A stretch of 44,678 bases of DNA, from contig JAEEYE010000019.1 in the NCBI GenBank assembly GCA_016291665.1, positions 1-44,678 of the forward strand. The letters are read 5' to 3'. Position numbers and translations under genes: made by a program. The notes beneath the pieces were generated by a model. The model did not search any database and was not told the origin of the DNA. It saw nothing but the letters and a program-made list of their open reading frames with translations. This document shows positions 10,524 through 19,305 of the stretch, piece by piece (the stretch's first letter is position 1; each line of letters begins with the position of its first letter). Source of the stretch: Oxalobacter sp. (GTDB lineage Bacteria > Pseudomonadota > Gammaproteobacteria > Burkholderiales > Burkholderiaceae_D).

Positions 10524-11044
10524 CAATTGATGACCGGAATCATCGGGGTTTTACCTACGGCGTCGGGCCTTGCCGGTGCTGGACTCACACCTGGCGTGAC
10601 CTGGCCGACTGTGCCGACATGGCCACCGGTTGAGACATAAAGCCGGATGCGGGCGCGCTTTTTAACCAGCGTCACACACCTTAGGTCCATCCCAACGACC
10701 TTCCAGCCGCTTTTTAACGTATCGCCAATCCTGACCGTTTCTTCTTCACCGGATGGATAGGCAACGGTCGCCATCTTCTTCGTATCAATCCCTTCAATGG
10801 CCTTCACGACCGGCATCGGGTGAGAGCCCTTGAGATCAATCCGGTCAACGCCCTTGATCCGCTTGATTTCCGAGACTTTGGCAGCGATCTGTGCCTGCAT
10901 GTCGAGTTCCTGCTGCTGTGCCCTTAATACCGCCATCCGTTCATTGGCGGCGATGATTTTTTCCTGCGCCGTCTGCTGGGCATGCGCAAGGCCACCCATA
11001 AGGCCTGCCAGCAGCACACCCACTGCCGTCCATTTAATGTCCAT
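10523..11044 (-). CDS. pilP: PilP, type IVb pilus biogenesis protein
   Basis: This is a 173-residue exported protein with a signal peptide ending near LAHA. A short coiled-coil follows (about residues 25-60), then a PilP domain (about 70-150) with the pattern IGDTLKSGWKVVGMD and RIRLYV. In the IncI/R64 family PilP is a periplasmic partner of PilO and PilN, linking the inner-membrane platform to the secretin. The gene overlaps pilO by 11 bases and ends within the pilQ start, so translation is probably coupled. Length and position match the family. Confidence 0.85.
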   Translation of the reverse strand: MDIKWTAVGVLLAGLMGGLAHAQQTAQEKIIAANERMAVLRAQQQELDMQAQIAAKVSEIKRIKGVDRIDLKGSHPMPVVKAIEGIDTKKMATVAYPSGEEETVRIGDTLKSGWKVVGMDLRCVTLVKKRARIRLYVSTGGHVGTVGQVTPGVSPAPARPDAVGKTPMIPVIN

Positions 11045-12290
11045 ACTGTGTTCCCTCCAAAGACCAGGTAAATAACCCGTCTTTCATCTTGATTAGCATG
11101 TGGTTGATCCTGAAACCCGGCCCGTCTAACGCATCAATCGCCTTAAACGGCAGCACGTCCATGTCCTTGATCGTGAAGTTGGCCGACTTGATTGGCACGC
11201 CAGCCCCTTTTGGCTTGGCCCCCTTTTTCTCCACCGTCCCCTTATCCTTGAAGGTCAAGGGAATATGGCCCTTTAAGGCGGCATTGACCATCACAGACCT
11301 GCGCTCGGACAATAGCCCCACTGGGTCATCGGAACCGGTTTCCATCGCCAACGGCAAGACCAGCTCGGCCTTGTTCCCATTGGGGGCAACTGTGGCCTTA
11401 GGTTGTGCCTTAGTCATCTGCTCGGGCAGTCCATTCACATCCCGGTTCCAGACGATAGAGAGCTTGTTGCCTGAACACAGTGCCGAATGGAATGTCCACC
11501 CATCGACAAAGAGGTCCGGTAGCCTGTTGAACGTCTGCTGACAGGTCTGGACGAACGCTGTAGCGGTCGGAATCTTCTTCCAGGGCTTCATATCGACCTT
11601 TTTCTGGGCAGCCAAAGCCGCCTGTTGCCTGGCTTCTTCTGCCTTTTTCGCTTCCTGATGCTGCCAGTACAAATAAGTACCGCCTGCCAAGACACCCATC
11701 AGGGCAACCAAAAGGATGCGTTTTGCCACGTCGGCAGACGTTAAAATCCGGCCTAAAACGTGCCCCCGGGCAGCTTTGATGCGCCCCTCCTTCTGGCGGG
11801 GTATCAAGACGTCTGTTTCGATTGCCAACGTCCCGGCAAGCTGCCAAGCATCTGGTGCGACTTCGACGTCCCAGCCAGCCCCCCTGGCTGCTTCAAACTG
11901 GGCTTTGACCTCTGCTTCCGGACCCAGGAAGTCATTTCTAAACGCCGCTGTGGACGGCACGATCAAGCCCTGCCGGACAGCCAAATACCCCCAGGTGTCG
12001 CCCTCTAAGCAGAACGCACACTGAAAGGTGGCACTTTGCGTTTCCCGTATCACGGCATCGCGCACAACGGCAGCCATTGAGACCATGCCCGCCTTATACC
12101 CGTCCGTTGCCCTGGCAAAACCGACCTGGTCCAGCTCCTTCAGGCCAACTTCCAGGTCAAAGCCCAAGCGTTTCGCCAAATCCCGCTTGAAACGGGCCTT
12201 CTCCCGCCTTGAGGATCCCTTGAGGGGAAACCATTTGAGCCCGGCGGCAAGGACAGGGCCTTTTCCGGTTGAAAAAAACGGTTCTGCCAT
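11034..12290 (-). CDS. pilO: PilO2-type pilus inner-membrane protein
   Basis: This 418-residue protein has a cytoplasmic N-terminal half (about 1-190). A single transmembrane helix (about 191-210, ILLVALMGVLAGGTYLYW) follows, then a charged coiled-coil and a periplasmic C-terminal half. This is the layout of the PilO2 family of type IVb pili, where the protein is part of the inner-membrane alignment complex. It starts two bases after pilN stops and overlaps pilP. The assignment rests on layout and order between pilN and pilP rather than a catalytic motif. Confidence 0.83.
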   Translation of the reverse strand: MAEPFFSTGKGPVLAAGLKWFPLKGSSRREKARFKRDLAKRLGFDLEVGLKELDQVGFARATDGYKAGMVSMAAVVRDAVIRETQSATFQCAFCLEGDTWGYLAVRQGLIVPSTAAFRNDFLGPEAEVKAQFEAARGAGWDVEVAPDAWQLAGTLAIETDVLIPRQKEGRIKAARGHVLGRILTSADVAKRILLVALMGVLAGGTYLYWQHQEAKKAEEARQQAALAAQKKVDMKPWKKIPTATAFVQTCQQTFNRLPDLFVDGWTFHSALCSGNKLSIVWNRDVNGLPEQMTKAQPKATVAPNGNKAELVLPLAMETGSDDPVGLLSERRSVMVNAALKGHIPLTFKDKGTVEKKGAKPKGAGVPIKSANFTIKDMDVLPFKAIDALDGPGFRINHMLIKMKDGLFTWSLEGTQYGH

Positions 12291-12292
12291 CC

Positions 12293-13948
12293 TCAGTCCC
12301 CAATGCTTGCGGTAATCAGGATCACAATGATCTGCTTGGATTTGGCCCCATGGATCCCTCCACCCAACAGTGGGAAATGGGCAGAGCCCACGCCAGATCG
12401 GTCAGATGAGGCAATGCCCTGCTCAAAACCCGATAGGATCAACGTATCGCCATCATGAAGCTTCACGCGCTGCAGGAAGTTGCGGGTATCGATTTCCGGT
12501 GTCTGAATCATCGAGCCGCCGGACTGCACCTCATGCATCGAGACGAGCGAGGAGATGTCCACGGAAAACTGGAGCATCATCTGGGTGGCATCCAAGACAT
12601 GCGGCAAAACCGACATCGTAAAGCCCGTATTGATCGTGCCTGGGGTTAGCGAGTTCGAGCTGTACTGTCCATCGCCCAATGTGGTGGAAGCGGATTTCAA
12701 GTACGCAATCTGCCGCCCGACCTGCAACGGTGCTGCCTGGTTGTTCAATGTCGTAATATTCGCAGACGTCAGGTTTGAGACGTTCCCCTGCTCAGACAAC
12801 GCGTTAATGATCGCTTTCGTGCCTTCCCAACGGCTGCCACGCGAGCCCGGCAGAACAGAGAGCGTCAACATCGTGCCATTCGTTGGCGTATCAAAGACAG
12901 TATCCATCGCCATGCCCAGGTACCCTGCGGTGGACTTATAGAGCGCGTTCCAGTTGATCCCGTACTGGTGCGCGTCAGAGAGTTCGACACTCACGACGCG
13001 GACATTCAAATGCACGCGTTTTGCCATTGAATCGTTCTGGGCATCGACAAACTCAGCGACCCGGTCCAAGACTTCTGGTGTATCGGTCACCGTCAACGTG
13101 CCGGTTGCCGGGGTAACAACCACCTGGCCATTCGGGGAGAGCATCGCCTTGACCGCTTTTTCGATTCCATCCCAGACCGACATCTTGGCAGTGACTTCCA
13201 CTTCAGAAGAAGACCCGCCTTTAGACGAACGCTCACTCTCATTGGCGCCACCGCCACTGCCTGAATCATCATCTGACCCGGTCTCGTTCGTCACCTTGTT
13301 TTTCGTTGCGACAACACCAGGGATCGCGGCAATCCGAAACGTGCGGGTATCGAGGTTGAAGAAATGGATGCCCTTACCCGTCCACTTCCAAGAGACGCCA
13401 TAGCGGGCGGCAACCGTATCCAGAAAGCCCGACAAAGGCCCTTCGTACATGATATTGATCGGTCCCCCTGCGACATCCCCTGACGTAAATGAGGGCAGCG
13501 TTGGGACTTTTAGTGAAGAGGTGCCCTTAGCTGAGGCAGTGCCTGCCAGTTCGCCCTTGGAGCGTTTCTGTGTGCCGATCGTCACTGGGACGCCGGTCAA
13601 CATCGTGATCCGCTCTGCCACCCCCTGCAGGCTGAAAAACGTCCGGTTGATTGAGACGGTTTTTTGTATCAGCTGCCTGCCCAACGCATGGTCAAAGACC
13701 TTGCCGGACTTGGCTGTCGGAATATAAAGGCTGTCCGCTTTAGAGACATGCGCTGACGTATTGACCCGGATTGCTGCCGGGTTGCCTCCTACCCGATCCA
13801 TATACGATTGGCCGTAAGCCCTCTGCCGCTCAATCTCGTCATCCATCGGTTTTAAGAAAGCGGAAGCGCAGCCCGTCAATGAACCGGTCAAAAGGCTTAA
13901 TACCACCGCGGTTGCCGTCCCCCGCACAAATGTCTTTTTGCCATCCAT
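12293..13948 (-). CDS. pilN: PilN-family lipoprotein secretin
   Basis: This is a 551-residue outer-membrane secretin of the PilN family from IncI-type thin pili. The signal peptide ends in a lipobox (LTGC, Cys at about residue 26). Periplasmic N-domains follow, with a low-complexity Gly/Ser insert near 230-250. The C-terminal secretin domain ends with HDGDTLILSGFEQG and a hydrophobic KQIIVILITASIGD. A secretin gives the system a second type of outer-membrane channel in addition to the VirB7/9/10 core. The start ATG overlaps the stop of the preceding TcpQ-like gene (TAATG), so the two are probably translated together. Confidence 0.88.
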   Translation of the reverse strand: MDGKKTFVRGTATAVVLSLLTGSLTGCASAFLKPMDDEIERQRAYGQSYMDRVGGNPAAIRVNTSAHVSKADSLYIPTAKSGKVFDHALGRQLIQKTVSINRTFFSLQGVAERITMLTGVPVTIGTQKRSKGELAGTASAKGTSSLKVPTLPSFTSGDVAGGPINIMYEGPLSGFLDTVAARYGVSWKWTGKGIHFFNLDTRTFRIAAIPGVVATKNKVTNETGSDDDSGSGGGANESERSSKGGSSSEVEVTAKMSVWDGIEKAVKAMLSPNGQVVVTPATGTLTVTDTPEVLDRVAEFVDAQNDSMAKRVHLNVRVVSVELSDAHQYGINWNALYKSTAGYLGMAMDTVFDTPTNGTMLTLSVLPGSRGSRWEGTKAIINALSEQGNVSNLTSANITTLNNQAAPLQVGRQIAYLKSASTTLGDGQYSSNSLTPGTINTGFTMSVLPHVLDATQMMLQFSVDISSLVSMHEVQSGGSMIQTPEIDTRNFLQRVKLHDGDTLILSGFEQGIASSDRSGVGSAHFPLLGGGIHGAKSKQIIVILITASIGD

Positions 13949-14712
13949 TAAAAACCTCCATTACCCGTAACCCGCAGGACGCGGTTTTTTTCATAGAATT
14001 CGGCACGCATCGGTGTGCCGGAACGGTTCAACGCTTCTATCAGCTCGCCAATCGCCCCTTCAAACTGACCAGCCAGTTTCACATCTACTTTGGAAGTGAC
14101 ATCAGGCCCCTCATAGACGACCTGGTAGCCACTGGCGTTCGCCCAGCGGGTAATCGCATCCGACACCTTTTCCCCCATCGACAACCGCCAGTTGCCAGGG
14201 CCATCCTTTAAGGCCAACGCTTCTTCGCCCTTGGCTTTCAACATCCGCTCGGCGATCGAGAGTTTCGGTTCCCCATCAATGTCATCGGGATGGCGCGCTG
14301 GGGCTTCTTCCTCTTTGACGGTGACGCGTTTTTTAACCCAATGGCCTTTGCGGTCCTTGACCTTGATGACACGGGTTTTAGGCTTGGCCACGGCTTCCTC
14401 CTCAGGGTCCGCATCTGGAGAAGCGCTTGGCATCTTCCCTTTGATGAATGTCACAGCGCGCCCATTGATGGTCCCGTCGATGGCGTCCGGCATCCCACGC
14501 AGGAAATACCAGTCGCCGTCGACGACCGCATCGTCTGCGAGGACCAAGCCACGCGTAGCCGGACACCAGAGGTTCCTACCATCGGTTTTACAGAAGATCG
14601 TCTGCTGTTGTCCTGCGATGTGGTACGCCACATCGGTTGCGGCCAAAAGGTTGGCACTGACAGCCAAAAGCGAACCCGCAACCAAGGTTTTGTTGAAAGT
14701 GTTGTGTCTCAT
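13948..14712 (-). CDS. pilL: PilL/TcpQ-domain periplasmic protein
   Basis: This 254-residue exported protein has a signal peptide of about 24 residues (ending LLAA). A variable Lys/Glu-rich middle (about 100-150) follows. The C-terminal TcpQ domain (about 170-250) shows WRLSMGEKVSDAITRWANAS, then VVYEG, an EALNRSG segment and NRVLRVTG. In type IVb systems TcpQ/PilL proteins help the secretin assemble. It is shorter than typical PilL. It follows the VirB10 coding region by 13 bases if the VirB10 frameshift is repaired, which supports one operon. Confidence 0.8.
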   Translation of the reverse strand: MRHNTFNKTLVAGSLLAVSANLLAATDVAYHIAGQQQTIFCKTDGRNLWCPATRGLVLADDAVVDGDWYFLRGMPDAIDGTINGRAVTFIKGKMPSASPDADPEEEAVAKPKTRVIKVKDRKGHWVKKRVTVKEEEAPARHPDDIDGEPKLSIAERMLKAKGEEALALKDGPGNWRLSMGEKVSDAITRWANASGYQVVYEGPDVTSKVDVKLAGQFEGAIGELIEALNRSGTPMRAEFYEKNRVLRVTGNGGF

Positions 14713-14725
14713 AAGGTGTTTCCTG

Positions 14726-14852
14726 TCATTGAAGTCGAGCCGGCGCCATCACCATGTCTTTGGCCACGAGGAACGTAAACGGGGTTCCCGGGGCAACCGT
14801 CAGGGTGGGCGCAATATGTTTGTTACGTTGCATCAATTGGTTGACCGTCTCA
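14726..14852 (-). pseudogene. virB10: Displaced C-terminal 41 codons of VirB10
   Basis: This segment, in the frame one base later than the upstream VirB10 frame, encodes ETVNQLMQRNKHIAPTLT followed by a VAPGTPFTFLVAKDMVM pattern. That is the conserved C-terminal end of VirB10/TrbI proteins. Dropping one C of the CC at 14854-14855 (plus strand) joins the frames as AIGLAETVNQLM, a natural family sequence. It is therefore not a separate gene but the lost tail of VirB10. Confidence 0.82.
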
Positions 14853-16070
14853 GCCAAGGCCAATGGCGGTGACCGACCCGGCTGAGATCTCACCAGTGCC
14901 CTGGAGGTTGTCGGTAGAAATCGTGTTCTGGTCATCCGGCAGGAGCAGCGAAACCGCCCCGATCATGAAAGCCGCACCGAACATCCGCAGGAAATGGTTG
15001 TCCACATCCGCTTCAACGCCCGACTGGCCGATTGGGTCTGCCCCAGGCGTGCCTGCCAAAGAAATCCAGCTCCCATCCGGCAGGATCATGCGGTTTAAGG
15101 CCATCAACACCCTGTCCTGGCCGACTGCCACAGAACTCCTATACTGGCCGATCAGCTTGGCGCCCTTGGGGATCATCAAATGCCGCCCTGTCGTGCTGTC
15201 ATACACGTCAGATGTCACGACGGCGGTGAAGGCACCCGGCAGGTCACTGTTGATCCCACTCACCAAGACCGTGCGCACCACTGTCCCCTGCTGGACCAGA
15301 TACTGGGCGAAGGCTTCCTTCTGGAATACAGGCTCAACAGCCTCCTTTTCCTGCCGGGTTAGGAATGCTTCATTGGGGTTGGCCTTTGCGGCATTCATCA
15401 CTTCACTGATGCCACTGCCCTGTTGGTCTTTGCCGATACGGGTATCCAAGATCTCTTGGGCAGACGGCTTCGTGGGTGCCGTGTGGTGTGTGAACGCATC
15501 CCTGATAGCCGTTGCCGCATCGGGCAGGAGCTTGAAGCTGCCTGCGGCTTCCAGGTTCGAAGCCCTGACTTCCCCTTCGCGGATCGCGGCTTCCTCTATT
15601 GGATTTCCTTCGCCTGAGACAGTGCCATTGCCCGCAATCACCGGGATTGCAGGGACTTTGCCGCCTACCGCTTGGGACTGCATCGCTAGGGCTTCAGCAT
15701 CAAGATTTTCTGCTGCCGCAGCCGCTTTCTGGCGTTCCTCAGCCTCGGCCTGGAGGTGCTTGATCATCGAGTTCGTATTGGCTTCCTGAAGCTCATCATT
15801 GACCTCGGCTTCCGAGCGCTCTTTGGGCGCATCGATTTCCTGCGGCATGAAAAACCAGACGCCGCCTGCCAGGGCCAAAGCGGGGATAATGAGCTTCATC
15901 AGCCTGCCAAAGATGTCCTTGGCCGGTGTCCCTTTCGTGACTTCAGCCATCGGCATGGTGTCTTCAGCAGGGACCGGATCAACATCAGGCGTCTCGAGGG
16001 TTACCGGTTCATCAATGACGTCATCCTCTTCCACGGCTTCCGGGATGTCGTTTAATGGGTCTTTAGCCAT
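14850..16070 (-). CDS. virB10: VirB10/TrbI T4SS channel protein, frameshifted near its C-terminus
   Basis: VirB10 spans both membranes and links the ATPases to the outer-membrane pore. Here a cytoplasmic acidic N-terminus is followed by one transmembrane helix (about residues 56-72). A coiled-coil linker comes next, then the VirB10 beta-domain from about 260 onward (TVVRTVLVSGINSDLPG, then MIPKGAKLIGQYRS, DGSWISLAGTPGAD). As read, the frame stops at 14850 after AIGLG, and the expected last 41 residues continue in another frame to 14726. Either the gene is inactivated, or a base is wrong, or rare frameshifting occurs; a sequencing indel is quite possible. It starts 5 bases after virB9. Confidence 0.88.
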   Translation of the reverse strand: MAKDPLNDIPEAVEEDDVIDEPVTLETPDVDPVPAEDTMPMAEVTKGTPAKDIFGRLMKLIIPALALAGGVWFFMPQEIDAPKERSEAEVNDELQEANTNSMIKHLQAEAEERQKAAAAAENLDAEALAMQSQAVGGKVPAIPVIAGNGTVSGEGNPIEEAAIREGEVRASNLEAAGSFKLLPDAATAIRDAFTHHTAPTKPSAQEILDTRIGKDQQGSGISEVMNAAKANPNEAFLTRQEKEAVEPVFQKEAFAQYLVQQGTVVRTVLVSGINSDLPGAFTAVVTSDVYDSTTGRHLMIPKGAKLIGQYRSSVAVGQDRVLMALNRMILPDGSWISLAGTPGADPIGQSGVEADVDNHFLRMFGAAFMIGAVSLLLPDDQNTISTDNLQGTGEISAGSVTAIGLG

Positions 16071-16074
16071 ACCC

Positions 16075-16902
16075 TTACCCTTTCGTCCCGTTGTAACGGA
16101 CCGTGACCTCTTTCGTGCCCAGCTTTAAGAGGAGCTTTTTGGCCACGCGCTCGACAATGATCAAGTTCGGTTTCGTGCGGAAATTAATCAGTGATATGGC
16201 CCCCTCATCATCGACCAAGAAAACCGCTGGGGTATCCTGCGTGGAAGGCATCCTGAGGTACGTGAACGTCCCATCGGTATAGACCGACGTTGGGGTAAAG
16301 GAGGCGTTACCTTGAACAGTAAAATTAAAGTCCAGTTCATCCGGGTGGATACTGGAAGACAAGACCTGGCTGCCAAGCCGGGCGTTTTCCGCCTGGAGGC
16401 GGGCCAACGCATGGTCCTGCATCAGACGGATTTCTGCCTCCTGATCGGGATAGTCGAATGAGACTTTCTGATACAGCGTCTTGTTTTTACCCGAAGCGAT
16501 CAGCTGGAACTGGTAAGTACGCTTGTTCGTAATCAAGGTCAAAGACGTTTCAATGTCATCACGGACCGGTTTGACATAGAGGTTCGTGGGCCCACCAGTG
16601 ATCCGCCATTGGATCGAGTCGCCTACGACCGGTGTTTCTTTCAAACCTTCATCGTCTCCCAGCGCGATATGCGTATGGCGCATCGGGTGCGTATAGATGC
16701 GGTAGATCAAATCGGGTGAATAGGTGTACCGGACAATCCTCTGCTCATGCGGCGCCGCAACCGGTACCGTTACCGGATCCGGTGCTTGGGCTTTAAGCGG
16801 GTGCCTGCCCCTTTTAGCGGCAGCCTCCGTTACCGGGACAAAGACAACCGGCATCAGGCTGATGGCCAGCAAAAGCTTCGCCAGTGGAAAACGTTTCATC
16901 AT
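16075..16902 (-). CDS. virB9: VirB9/TrbG T4SS outer-core protein
   Basis: This 275-residue periplasmic protein has a signal peptide (about 1-27). A VirB9 N-terminal domain follows, with RIVRYTYSPDLIYRIYTHP, VGDSIQWRI and NLYVKPV. The C-terminal domain shows the family pattern TYLRMPSTQDTPAVFLVDDEG and ends with a RVAKKLLLKLGTKEV-like segment. VirB9 builds the outer-membrane ring with VirB7 and VirB10. Two adjacent ATGs exist and the first overlaps the virB8 stop (AAATGATG). Length is typical. Confidence 0.9.
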   Translation of the reverse strand: MMKRFPLAKLLLAISLMPVVFVPVTEAAAKRGRHPLKAQAPDPVTVPVAAPHEQRIVRYTYSPDLIYRIYTHPMRHTHIALGDDEGLKETPVVGDSIQWRITGGPTNLYVKPVRDDIETSLTLITNKRTYQFQLIASGKNKTLYQKVSFDYPDQEAEIRLMQDHALARLQAENARLGSQVLSSSIHPDELDFNFTVQGNASFTPTSVYTDGTFTYLRMPSTQDTPAVFLVDDEGAISLINFRTKPNLIIVERVAKKLLLKLGTKEVTVRYNGTKG

Positions 16903-17669
16903 TTCTTCTCCGGTTTCTTGTCGTTCACAACCGAACTGATTTTTTGGGCGGTCACTTTCGTGGCCTTCGAAGACTCTTTGGACAGCGTAAAGTTCGTGAC
17001 ATAAAGCCCAGCGGGGTTTCTGACCACCTGGTCGATGTTCTTGGGTTTGACCAAGGTAAAGACCACCGTCATCAGGTACACGTCTTCTTCGACGACGTCG
17101 GCCTTACGGGTCGTCGTCTTGAACCGCAAAAGCGCGGTCTCCGCATTTAAGAAGTTGATCGACATGAACGTGTAGGAACGTGAATACCCCGGGTATTCGT
17201 TCAGACTCGCAATCGGGTTGTCTGACTGGCGGAATTCCGTCAACTGCTTGGCCGCCGTATCAATCGCATATAAGGCAGAATCCGCCACGGTCTTCTGGAT
17301 GGTGGCCCGTTTCACGTCAAAGACCGACTCTGCCCAACGGTTGATGAAATACGCCAACGAATCATTGTCCGGCACCCAGCTGCCGACCGGCGTGGGGTCT
17401 GCGACGAGCCTGCCCCCTTCGAGCTTGTTGACCTGGATGGTTTCCACCGTCTTCAACGGGAAAAGCAACGTTAGGCTCACCGACTCTGCAACCAATGCCC
17501 CACCTAGGATCAAGGCGATTAAAAACCAGCGGTTACGCTCAATCCGTATGTGAGATCCCATCTCAAAGTATTTCTGCGCCGCATTCTGGCCGATTTGGCC
17601 TGGCGCAAAGTCTGGGATGGTGCCGGTTGCCCTCGGCTTTTTTTGCTGCCTATTGATAAAACGTGCCAT
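16899..17669 (-). CDS. virB8: VirB8/TraJ inner-membrane T4SS protein
   Basis: This bitopic inner-membrane protein of 256 residues is part of the T4SS inner-membrane complex. A short basic cytoplasmic N-terminus is followed by a transmembrane helix (about 47-69, WFLIALILGGALVAESVSL). The periplasmic VirB8 domain includes VPDNDSLAYFINRWAESVF and a late VFTLVKPKNIDQVVRNPAGL segment typical of the family. A good ribosome site (AGGGGCAG) precedes the ATG, 8 bases after the upstream lipoprotein gene. Neighbours virB9 and virB10 confirm the role. Confidence 0.9.
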   Translation of the reverse strand: MARFINRQQKKPRATGTIPDFAPGQIGQNAAQKYFEMGSHIRIERNRWFLIALILGGALVAESVSLTLLFPLKTVETIQVNKLEGGRLVADPTPVGSWVPDNDSLAYFINRWAESVFDVKRATIQKTVADSALYAIDTAAKQLTEFRQSDNPIASLNEYPGYSRSYTFMSINFLNAETALLRFKTTTRKADVVEEDVYLMTVVFTLVKPKNIDQVVRNPAGLYVTNFTLSKESSKATKVTAQKISSVVNDKKPEKK

Positions 17670-17677
17670 GACTGCCC

Positions 17678-18607
17678 CTAACGGATGAACCGGATTTCAA
17701 CGGTACGAAGCTTTCTTTTGAACGCTTTGCCCTTACCGGTTGCCATGAGGATGTTCGTGGAGACGATGTCCTTTGGCACGCCCAGATCCAGGAAGTACTG
17801 TTTGACGAGTTCCCCACGCAGGCCGGCGGCGTCGGTTGCTGCGTCCGATTCATCAGAGCGGTAGGTGATGATGCGGATCTTTGACGCCGTATCAAACGCT
17901 GCTTCAATCTGCTGGGTCAGCTTCTGGCTGGGGACGAAATCCTGCGGGTGTTCCGTTGCCCAGGTGTGAAAGGCAGCGTCGTACTGGGGCTCTGTTGCCG
18001 TGGTATCAAGCGCAGCGTCTTCCCGGGCATCGGCAAGCGCTTCAAACTGCGTTTTTAGGGCATGCAATTCTGCGGTAAGGCTTTTCACCTCCCCTTTTAA
18101 GGCAGTCACGTCCCCAGCTTGGTCCTGATCCTGGGAGAGATGGGGGATGTTTTGGACATCATCAGCTGGGTCGGCACTAGAGAGCACTTTACGGCTTGCC
18201 GCCGCTTGGGTGTGGCCCATCACCGCATCATCGGTATCGGCAATCAAAGAGGGCTTTAAGAGCCGTTCATGCTGGGGTGCCTGGCGACGGATGTTGATGG
18301 TCGTGCGGCCTGTCGTGACACTGAAACGCGAATACACACGGTCCAATTCGTAGCTGGTGCCGAAGGCTTTGTAAGGAATCGGGCGCCCTGCTTCATCGCT
18401 TACCTTGGCATAGGAAAACGCATCGCGGAATTGGATGACCGTGTGGCCGTTCAAGTCATAGACCTGCACAATGTCGCGGTGGCCGGGTTTATCTGTCGCA
18501 TAGTGGTAGCCCAGTTCCGCTGTCTGGGTGTCTAAAAGCGAACAGGCCCCCAATACGGTGGATAAGCCGATGACGGCAAGTGCCTTGGAAATTCGGGAAA
18601 GCTGCAT
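17678..18607 (-). CDS. Outer-membrane lipoprotein with OmpA-like C-terminus in VirB7 position
   Basis: This 309-residue protein has a lipobox (VLGAC, Cys22). A domain at about 43-108 (VIQFRDAFSYAKV to INIRRQ) has the pattern seen in the C-terminal half of VirB9-like proteins or an N0-like fold. A coiled-coil follows at about 165-200. The OmpA-like end shows IRIITYRSDESDAATDAAG, then VKQYFLDLGVPKDIVS and RKLRTVEIRFI. It is the first gene of the virB8-B9-B10-pil operon, where the small lipoprotein VirB7 normally sits. The inferred role is to anchor the outer core in the membrane and tie it to peptidoglycan. The OmpA likeness is recognised by eye and is moderate. Confidence 0.72.
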   Translation of the reverse strand: MQLSRISKALAVIGLSTVLGACSLLDTQTAELGYHYATDKPGHRDIVQVYDLNGHTVIQFRDAFSYAKVSDEAGRPIPYKAFGTSYELDRVYSRFSVTTGRTTINIRRQAPQHERLLKPSLIADTDDAVMGHTQAAASRKVLSSADPADDVQNIPHLSQDQDQAGDVTALKGEVKSLTAELHALKTQFEALADAREDAALDTTATEPQYDAAFHTWATEHPQDFVPSQKLTQQIEAAFDTASKIRIITYRSDESDAATDAAGLRGELVKQYFLDLGVPKDIVSTNILMATGKGKAFKRKLRTVEIRFIR

Positions 18608-18769
18608 GTCGTGTCTTTCAGATGCTTTTTTAAGGCATTGTGAAGAGGATTCGTATGCGGCTTCAGTCGAGAAGCAGGCAAATGCGAGGGCTTTTTCGTT
18701 GGGTGGGCTTTGGTATATCCTTGTTCCGTTCCCTGCTACCGGACAGAAAAAATCGAGTTAGGAAAACAG

Positions 18770-19198
18770 ATGACGGAAAACAATAAAAACAGAACACGCG
18801 TTGCGCACCGCGATGACTGGAAAACAGAGCCCATGCCTGAAAAGCATGAGACGTTCGTGCTGAACAGGTCTTTCAGCGATGAGCAAATGAATGCGCTTCG
18901 CTACGGTAATATCCCAAAGGCTATGGAGGACAAGTGGTTCTGGTATATGGAAGGGTCAACGCTTTGGGCACACCGCAGCTGGACAGGACACTGCATCTAC
19001 CGGATTGACTTCAAGGAAGACAACCATCATGTCGTGACGGTCAACCGCAATCCTGAACAGTACAAATGCACCCGTATCGAAGAAGACATCGCCTCTTTAA
19101 ACAAACTGTTGGACTGGTGGACGCAGACTCCCTATGCGTACCATAATGAGTGGCTCTCAGAAACATACGATGCATTGAAAAAAGCTGGTAAGGTGTAG
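18770..19198 (+). CDS. Small conserved protein of unknown function with RSWTG motif
   Basis: This 142-residue soluble protein starts at the ATG preceded by AGGA; an in-frame extension upstream has no ribosome site. It contains MEDKWFWYMEG and LWAHRSWTGHCIYRIDF, a pattern I recognise from a widespread family of small uncharacterised bacterial proteins, some beside ADP-ribose-related genes. No catalytic motif is visible. It is divergent from the virB/pil operon, 162 bases away, so the gap should hold both promoters. Function is unknown. Confidence 0.7.
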   Translation: MTENNKNRTRVAHRDDWKTEPMPEKHETFVLNRSFSDEQMNALRYGNIPKAMEDKWFWYMEGSTLWAHRSWTGHCIYRIDFKEDNHHVVTVNRNPEQYKCTRIEEDIASLNKLLDWWTQTPYAYHNEWLSETYDALKKAGKV

Positions 19199-19305
19199 CG
19201 TCAGATAAGTTCTAATTTAGGATAGCCAAATAAAAAAGGCAAAAGGGATGCCAGATCCCATAATGCCCTCCATCAATTAGCACACAATCCAAACCATTGA
19301 CCACT

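Noticed and set aside
14726-14935. Independent 69-codon gene after virB10
   Set aside because: Its second half is the VirB10 C-terminus in a shifted frame; its first half overlaps VirB10 and is not protein-like.
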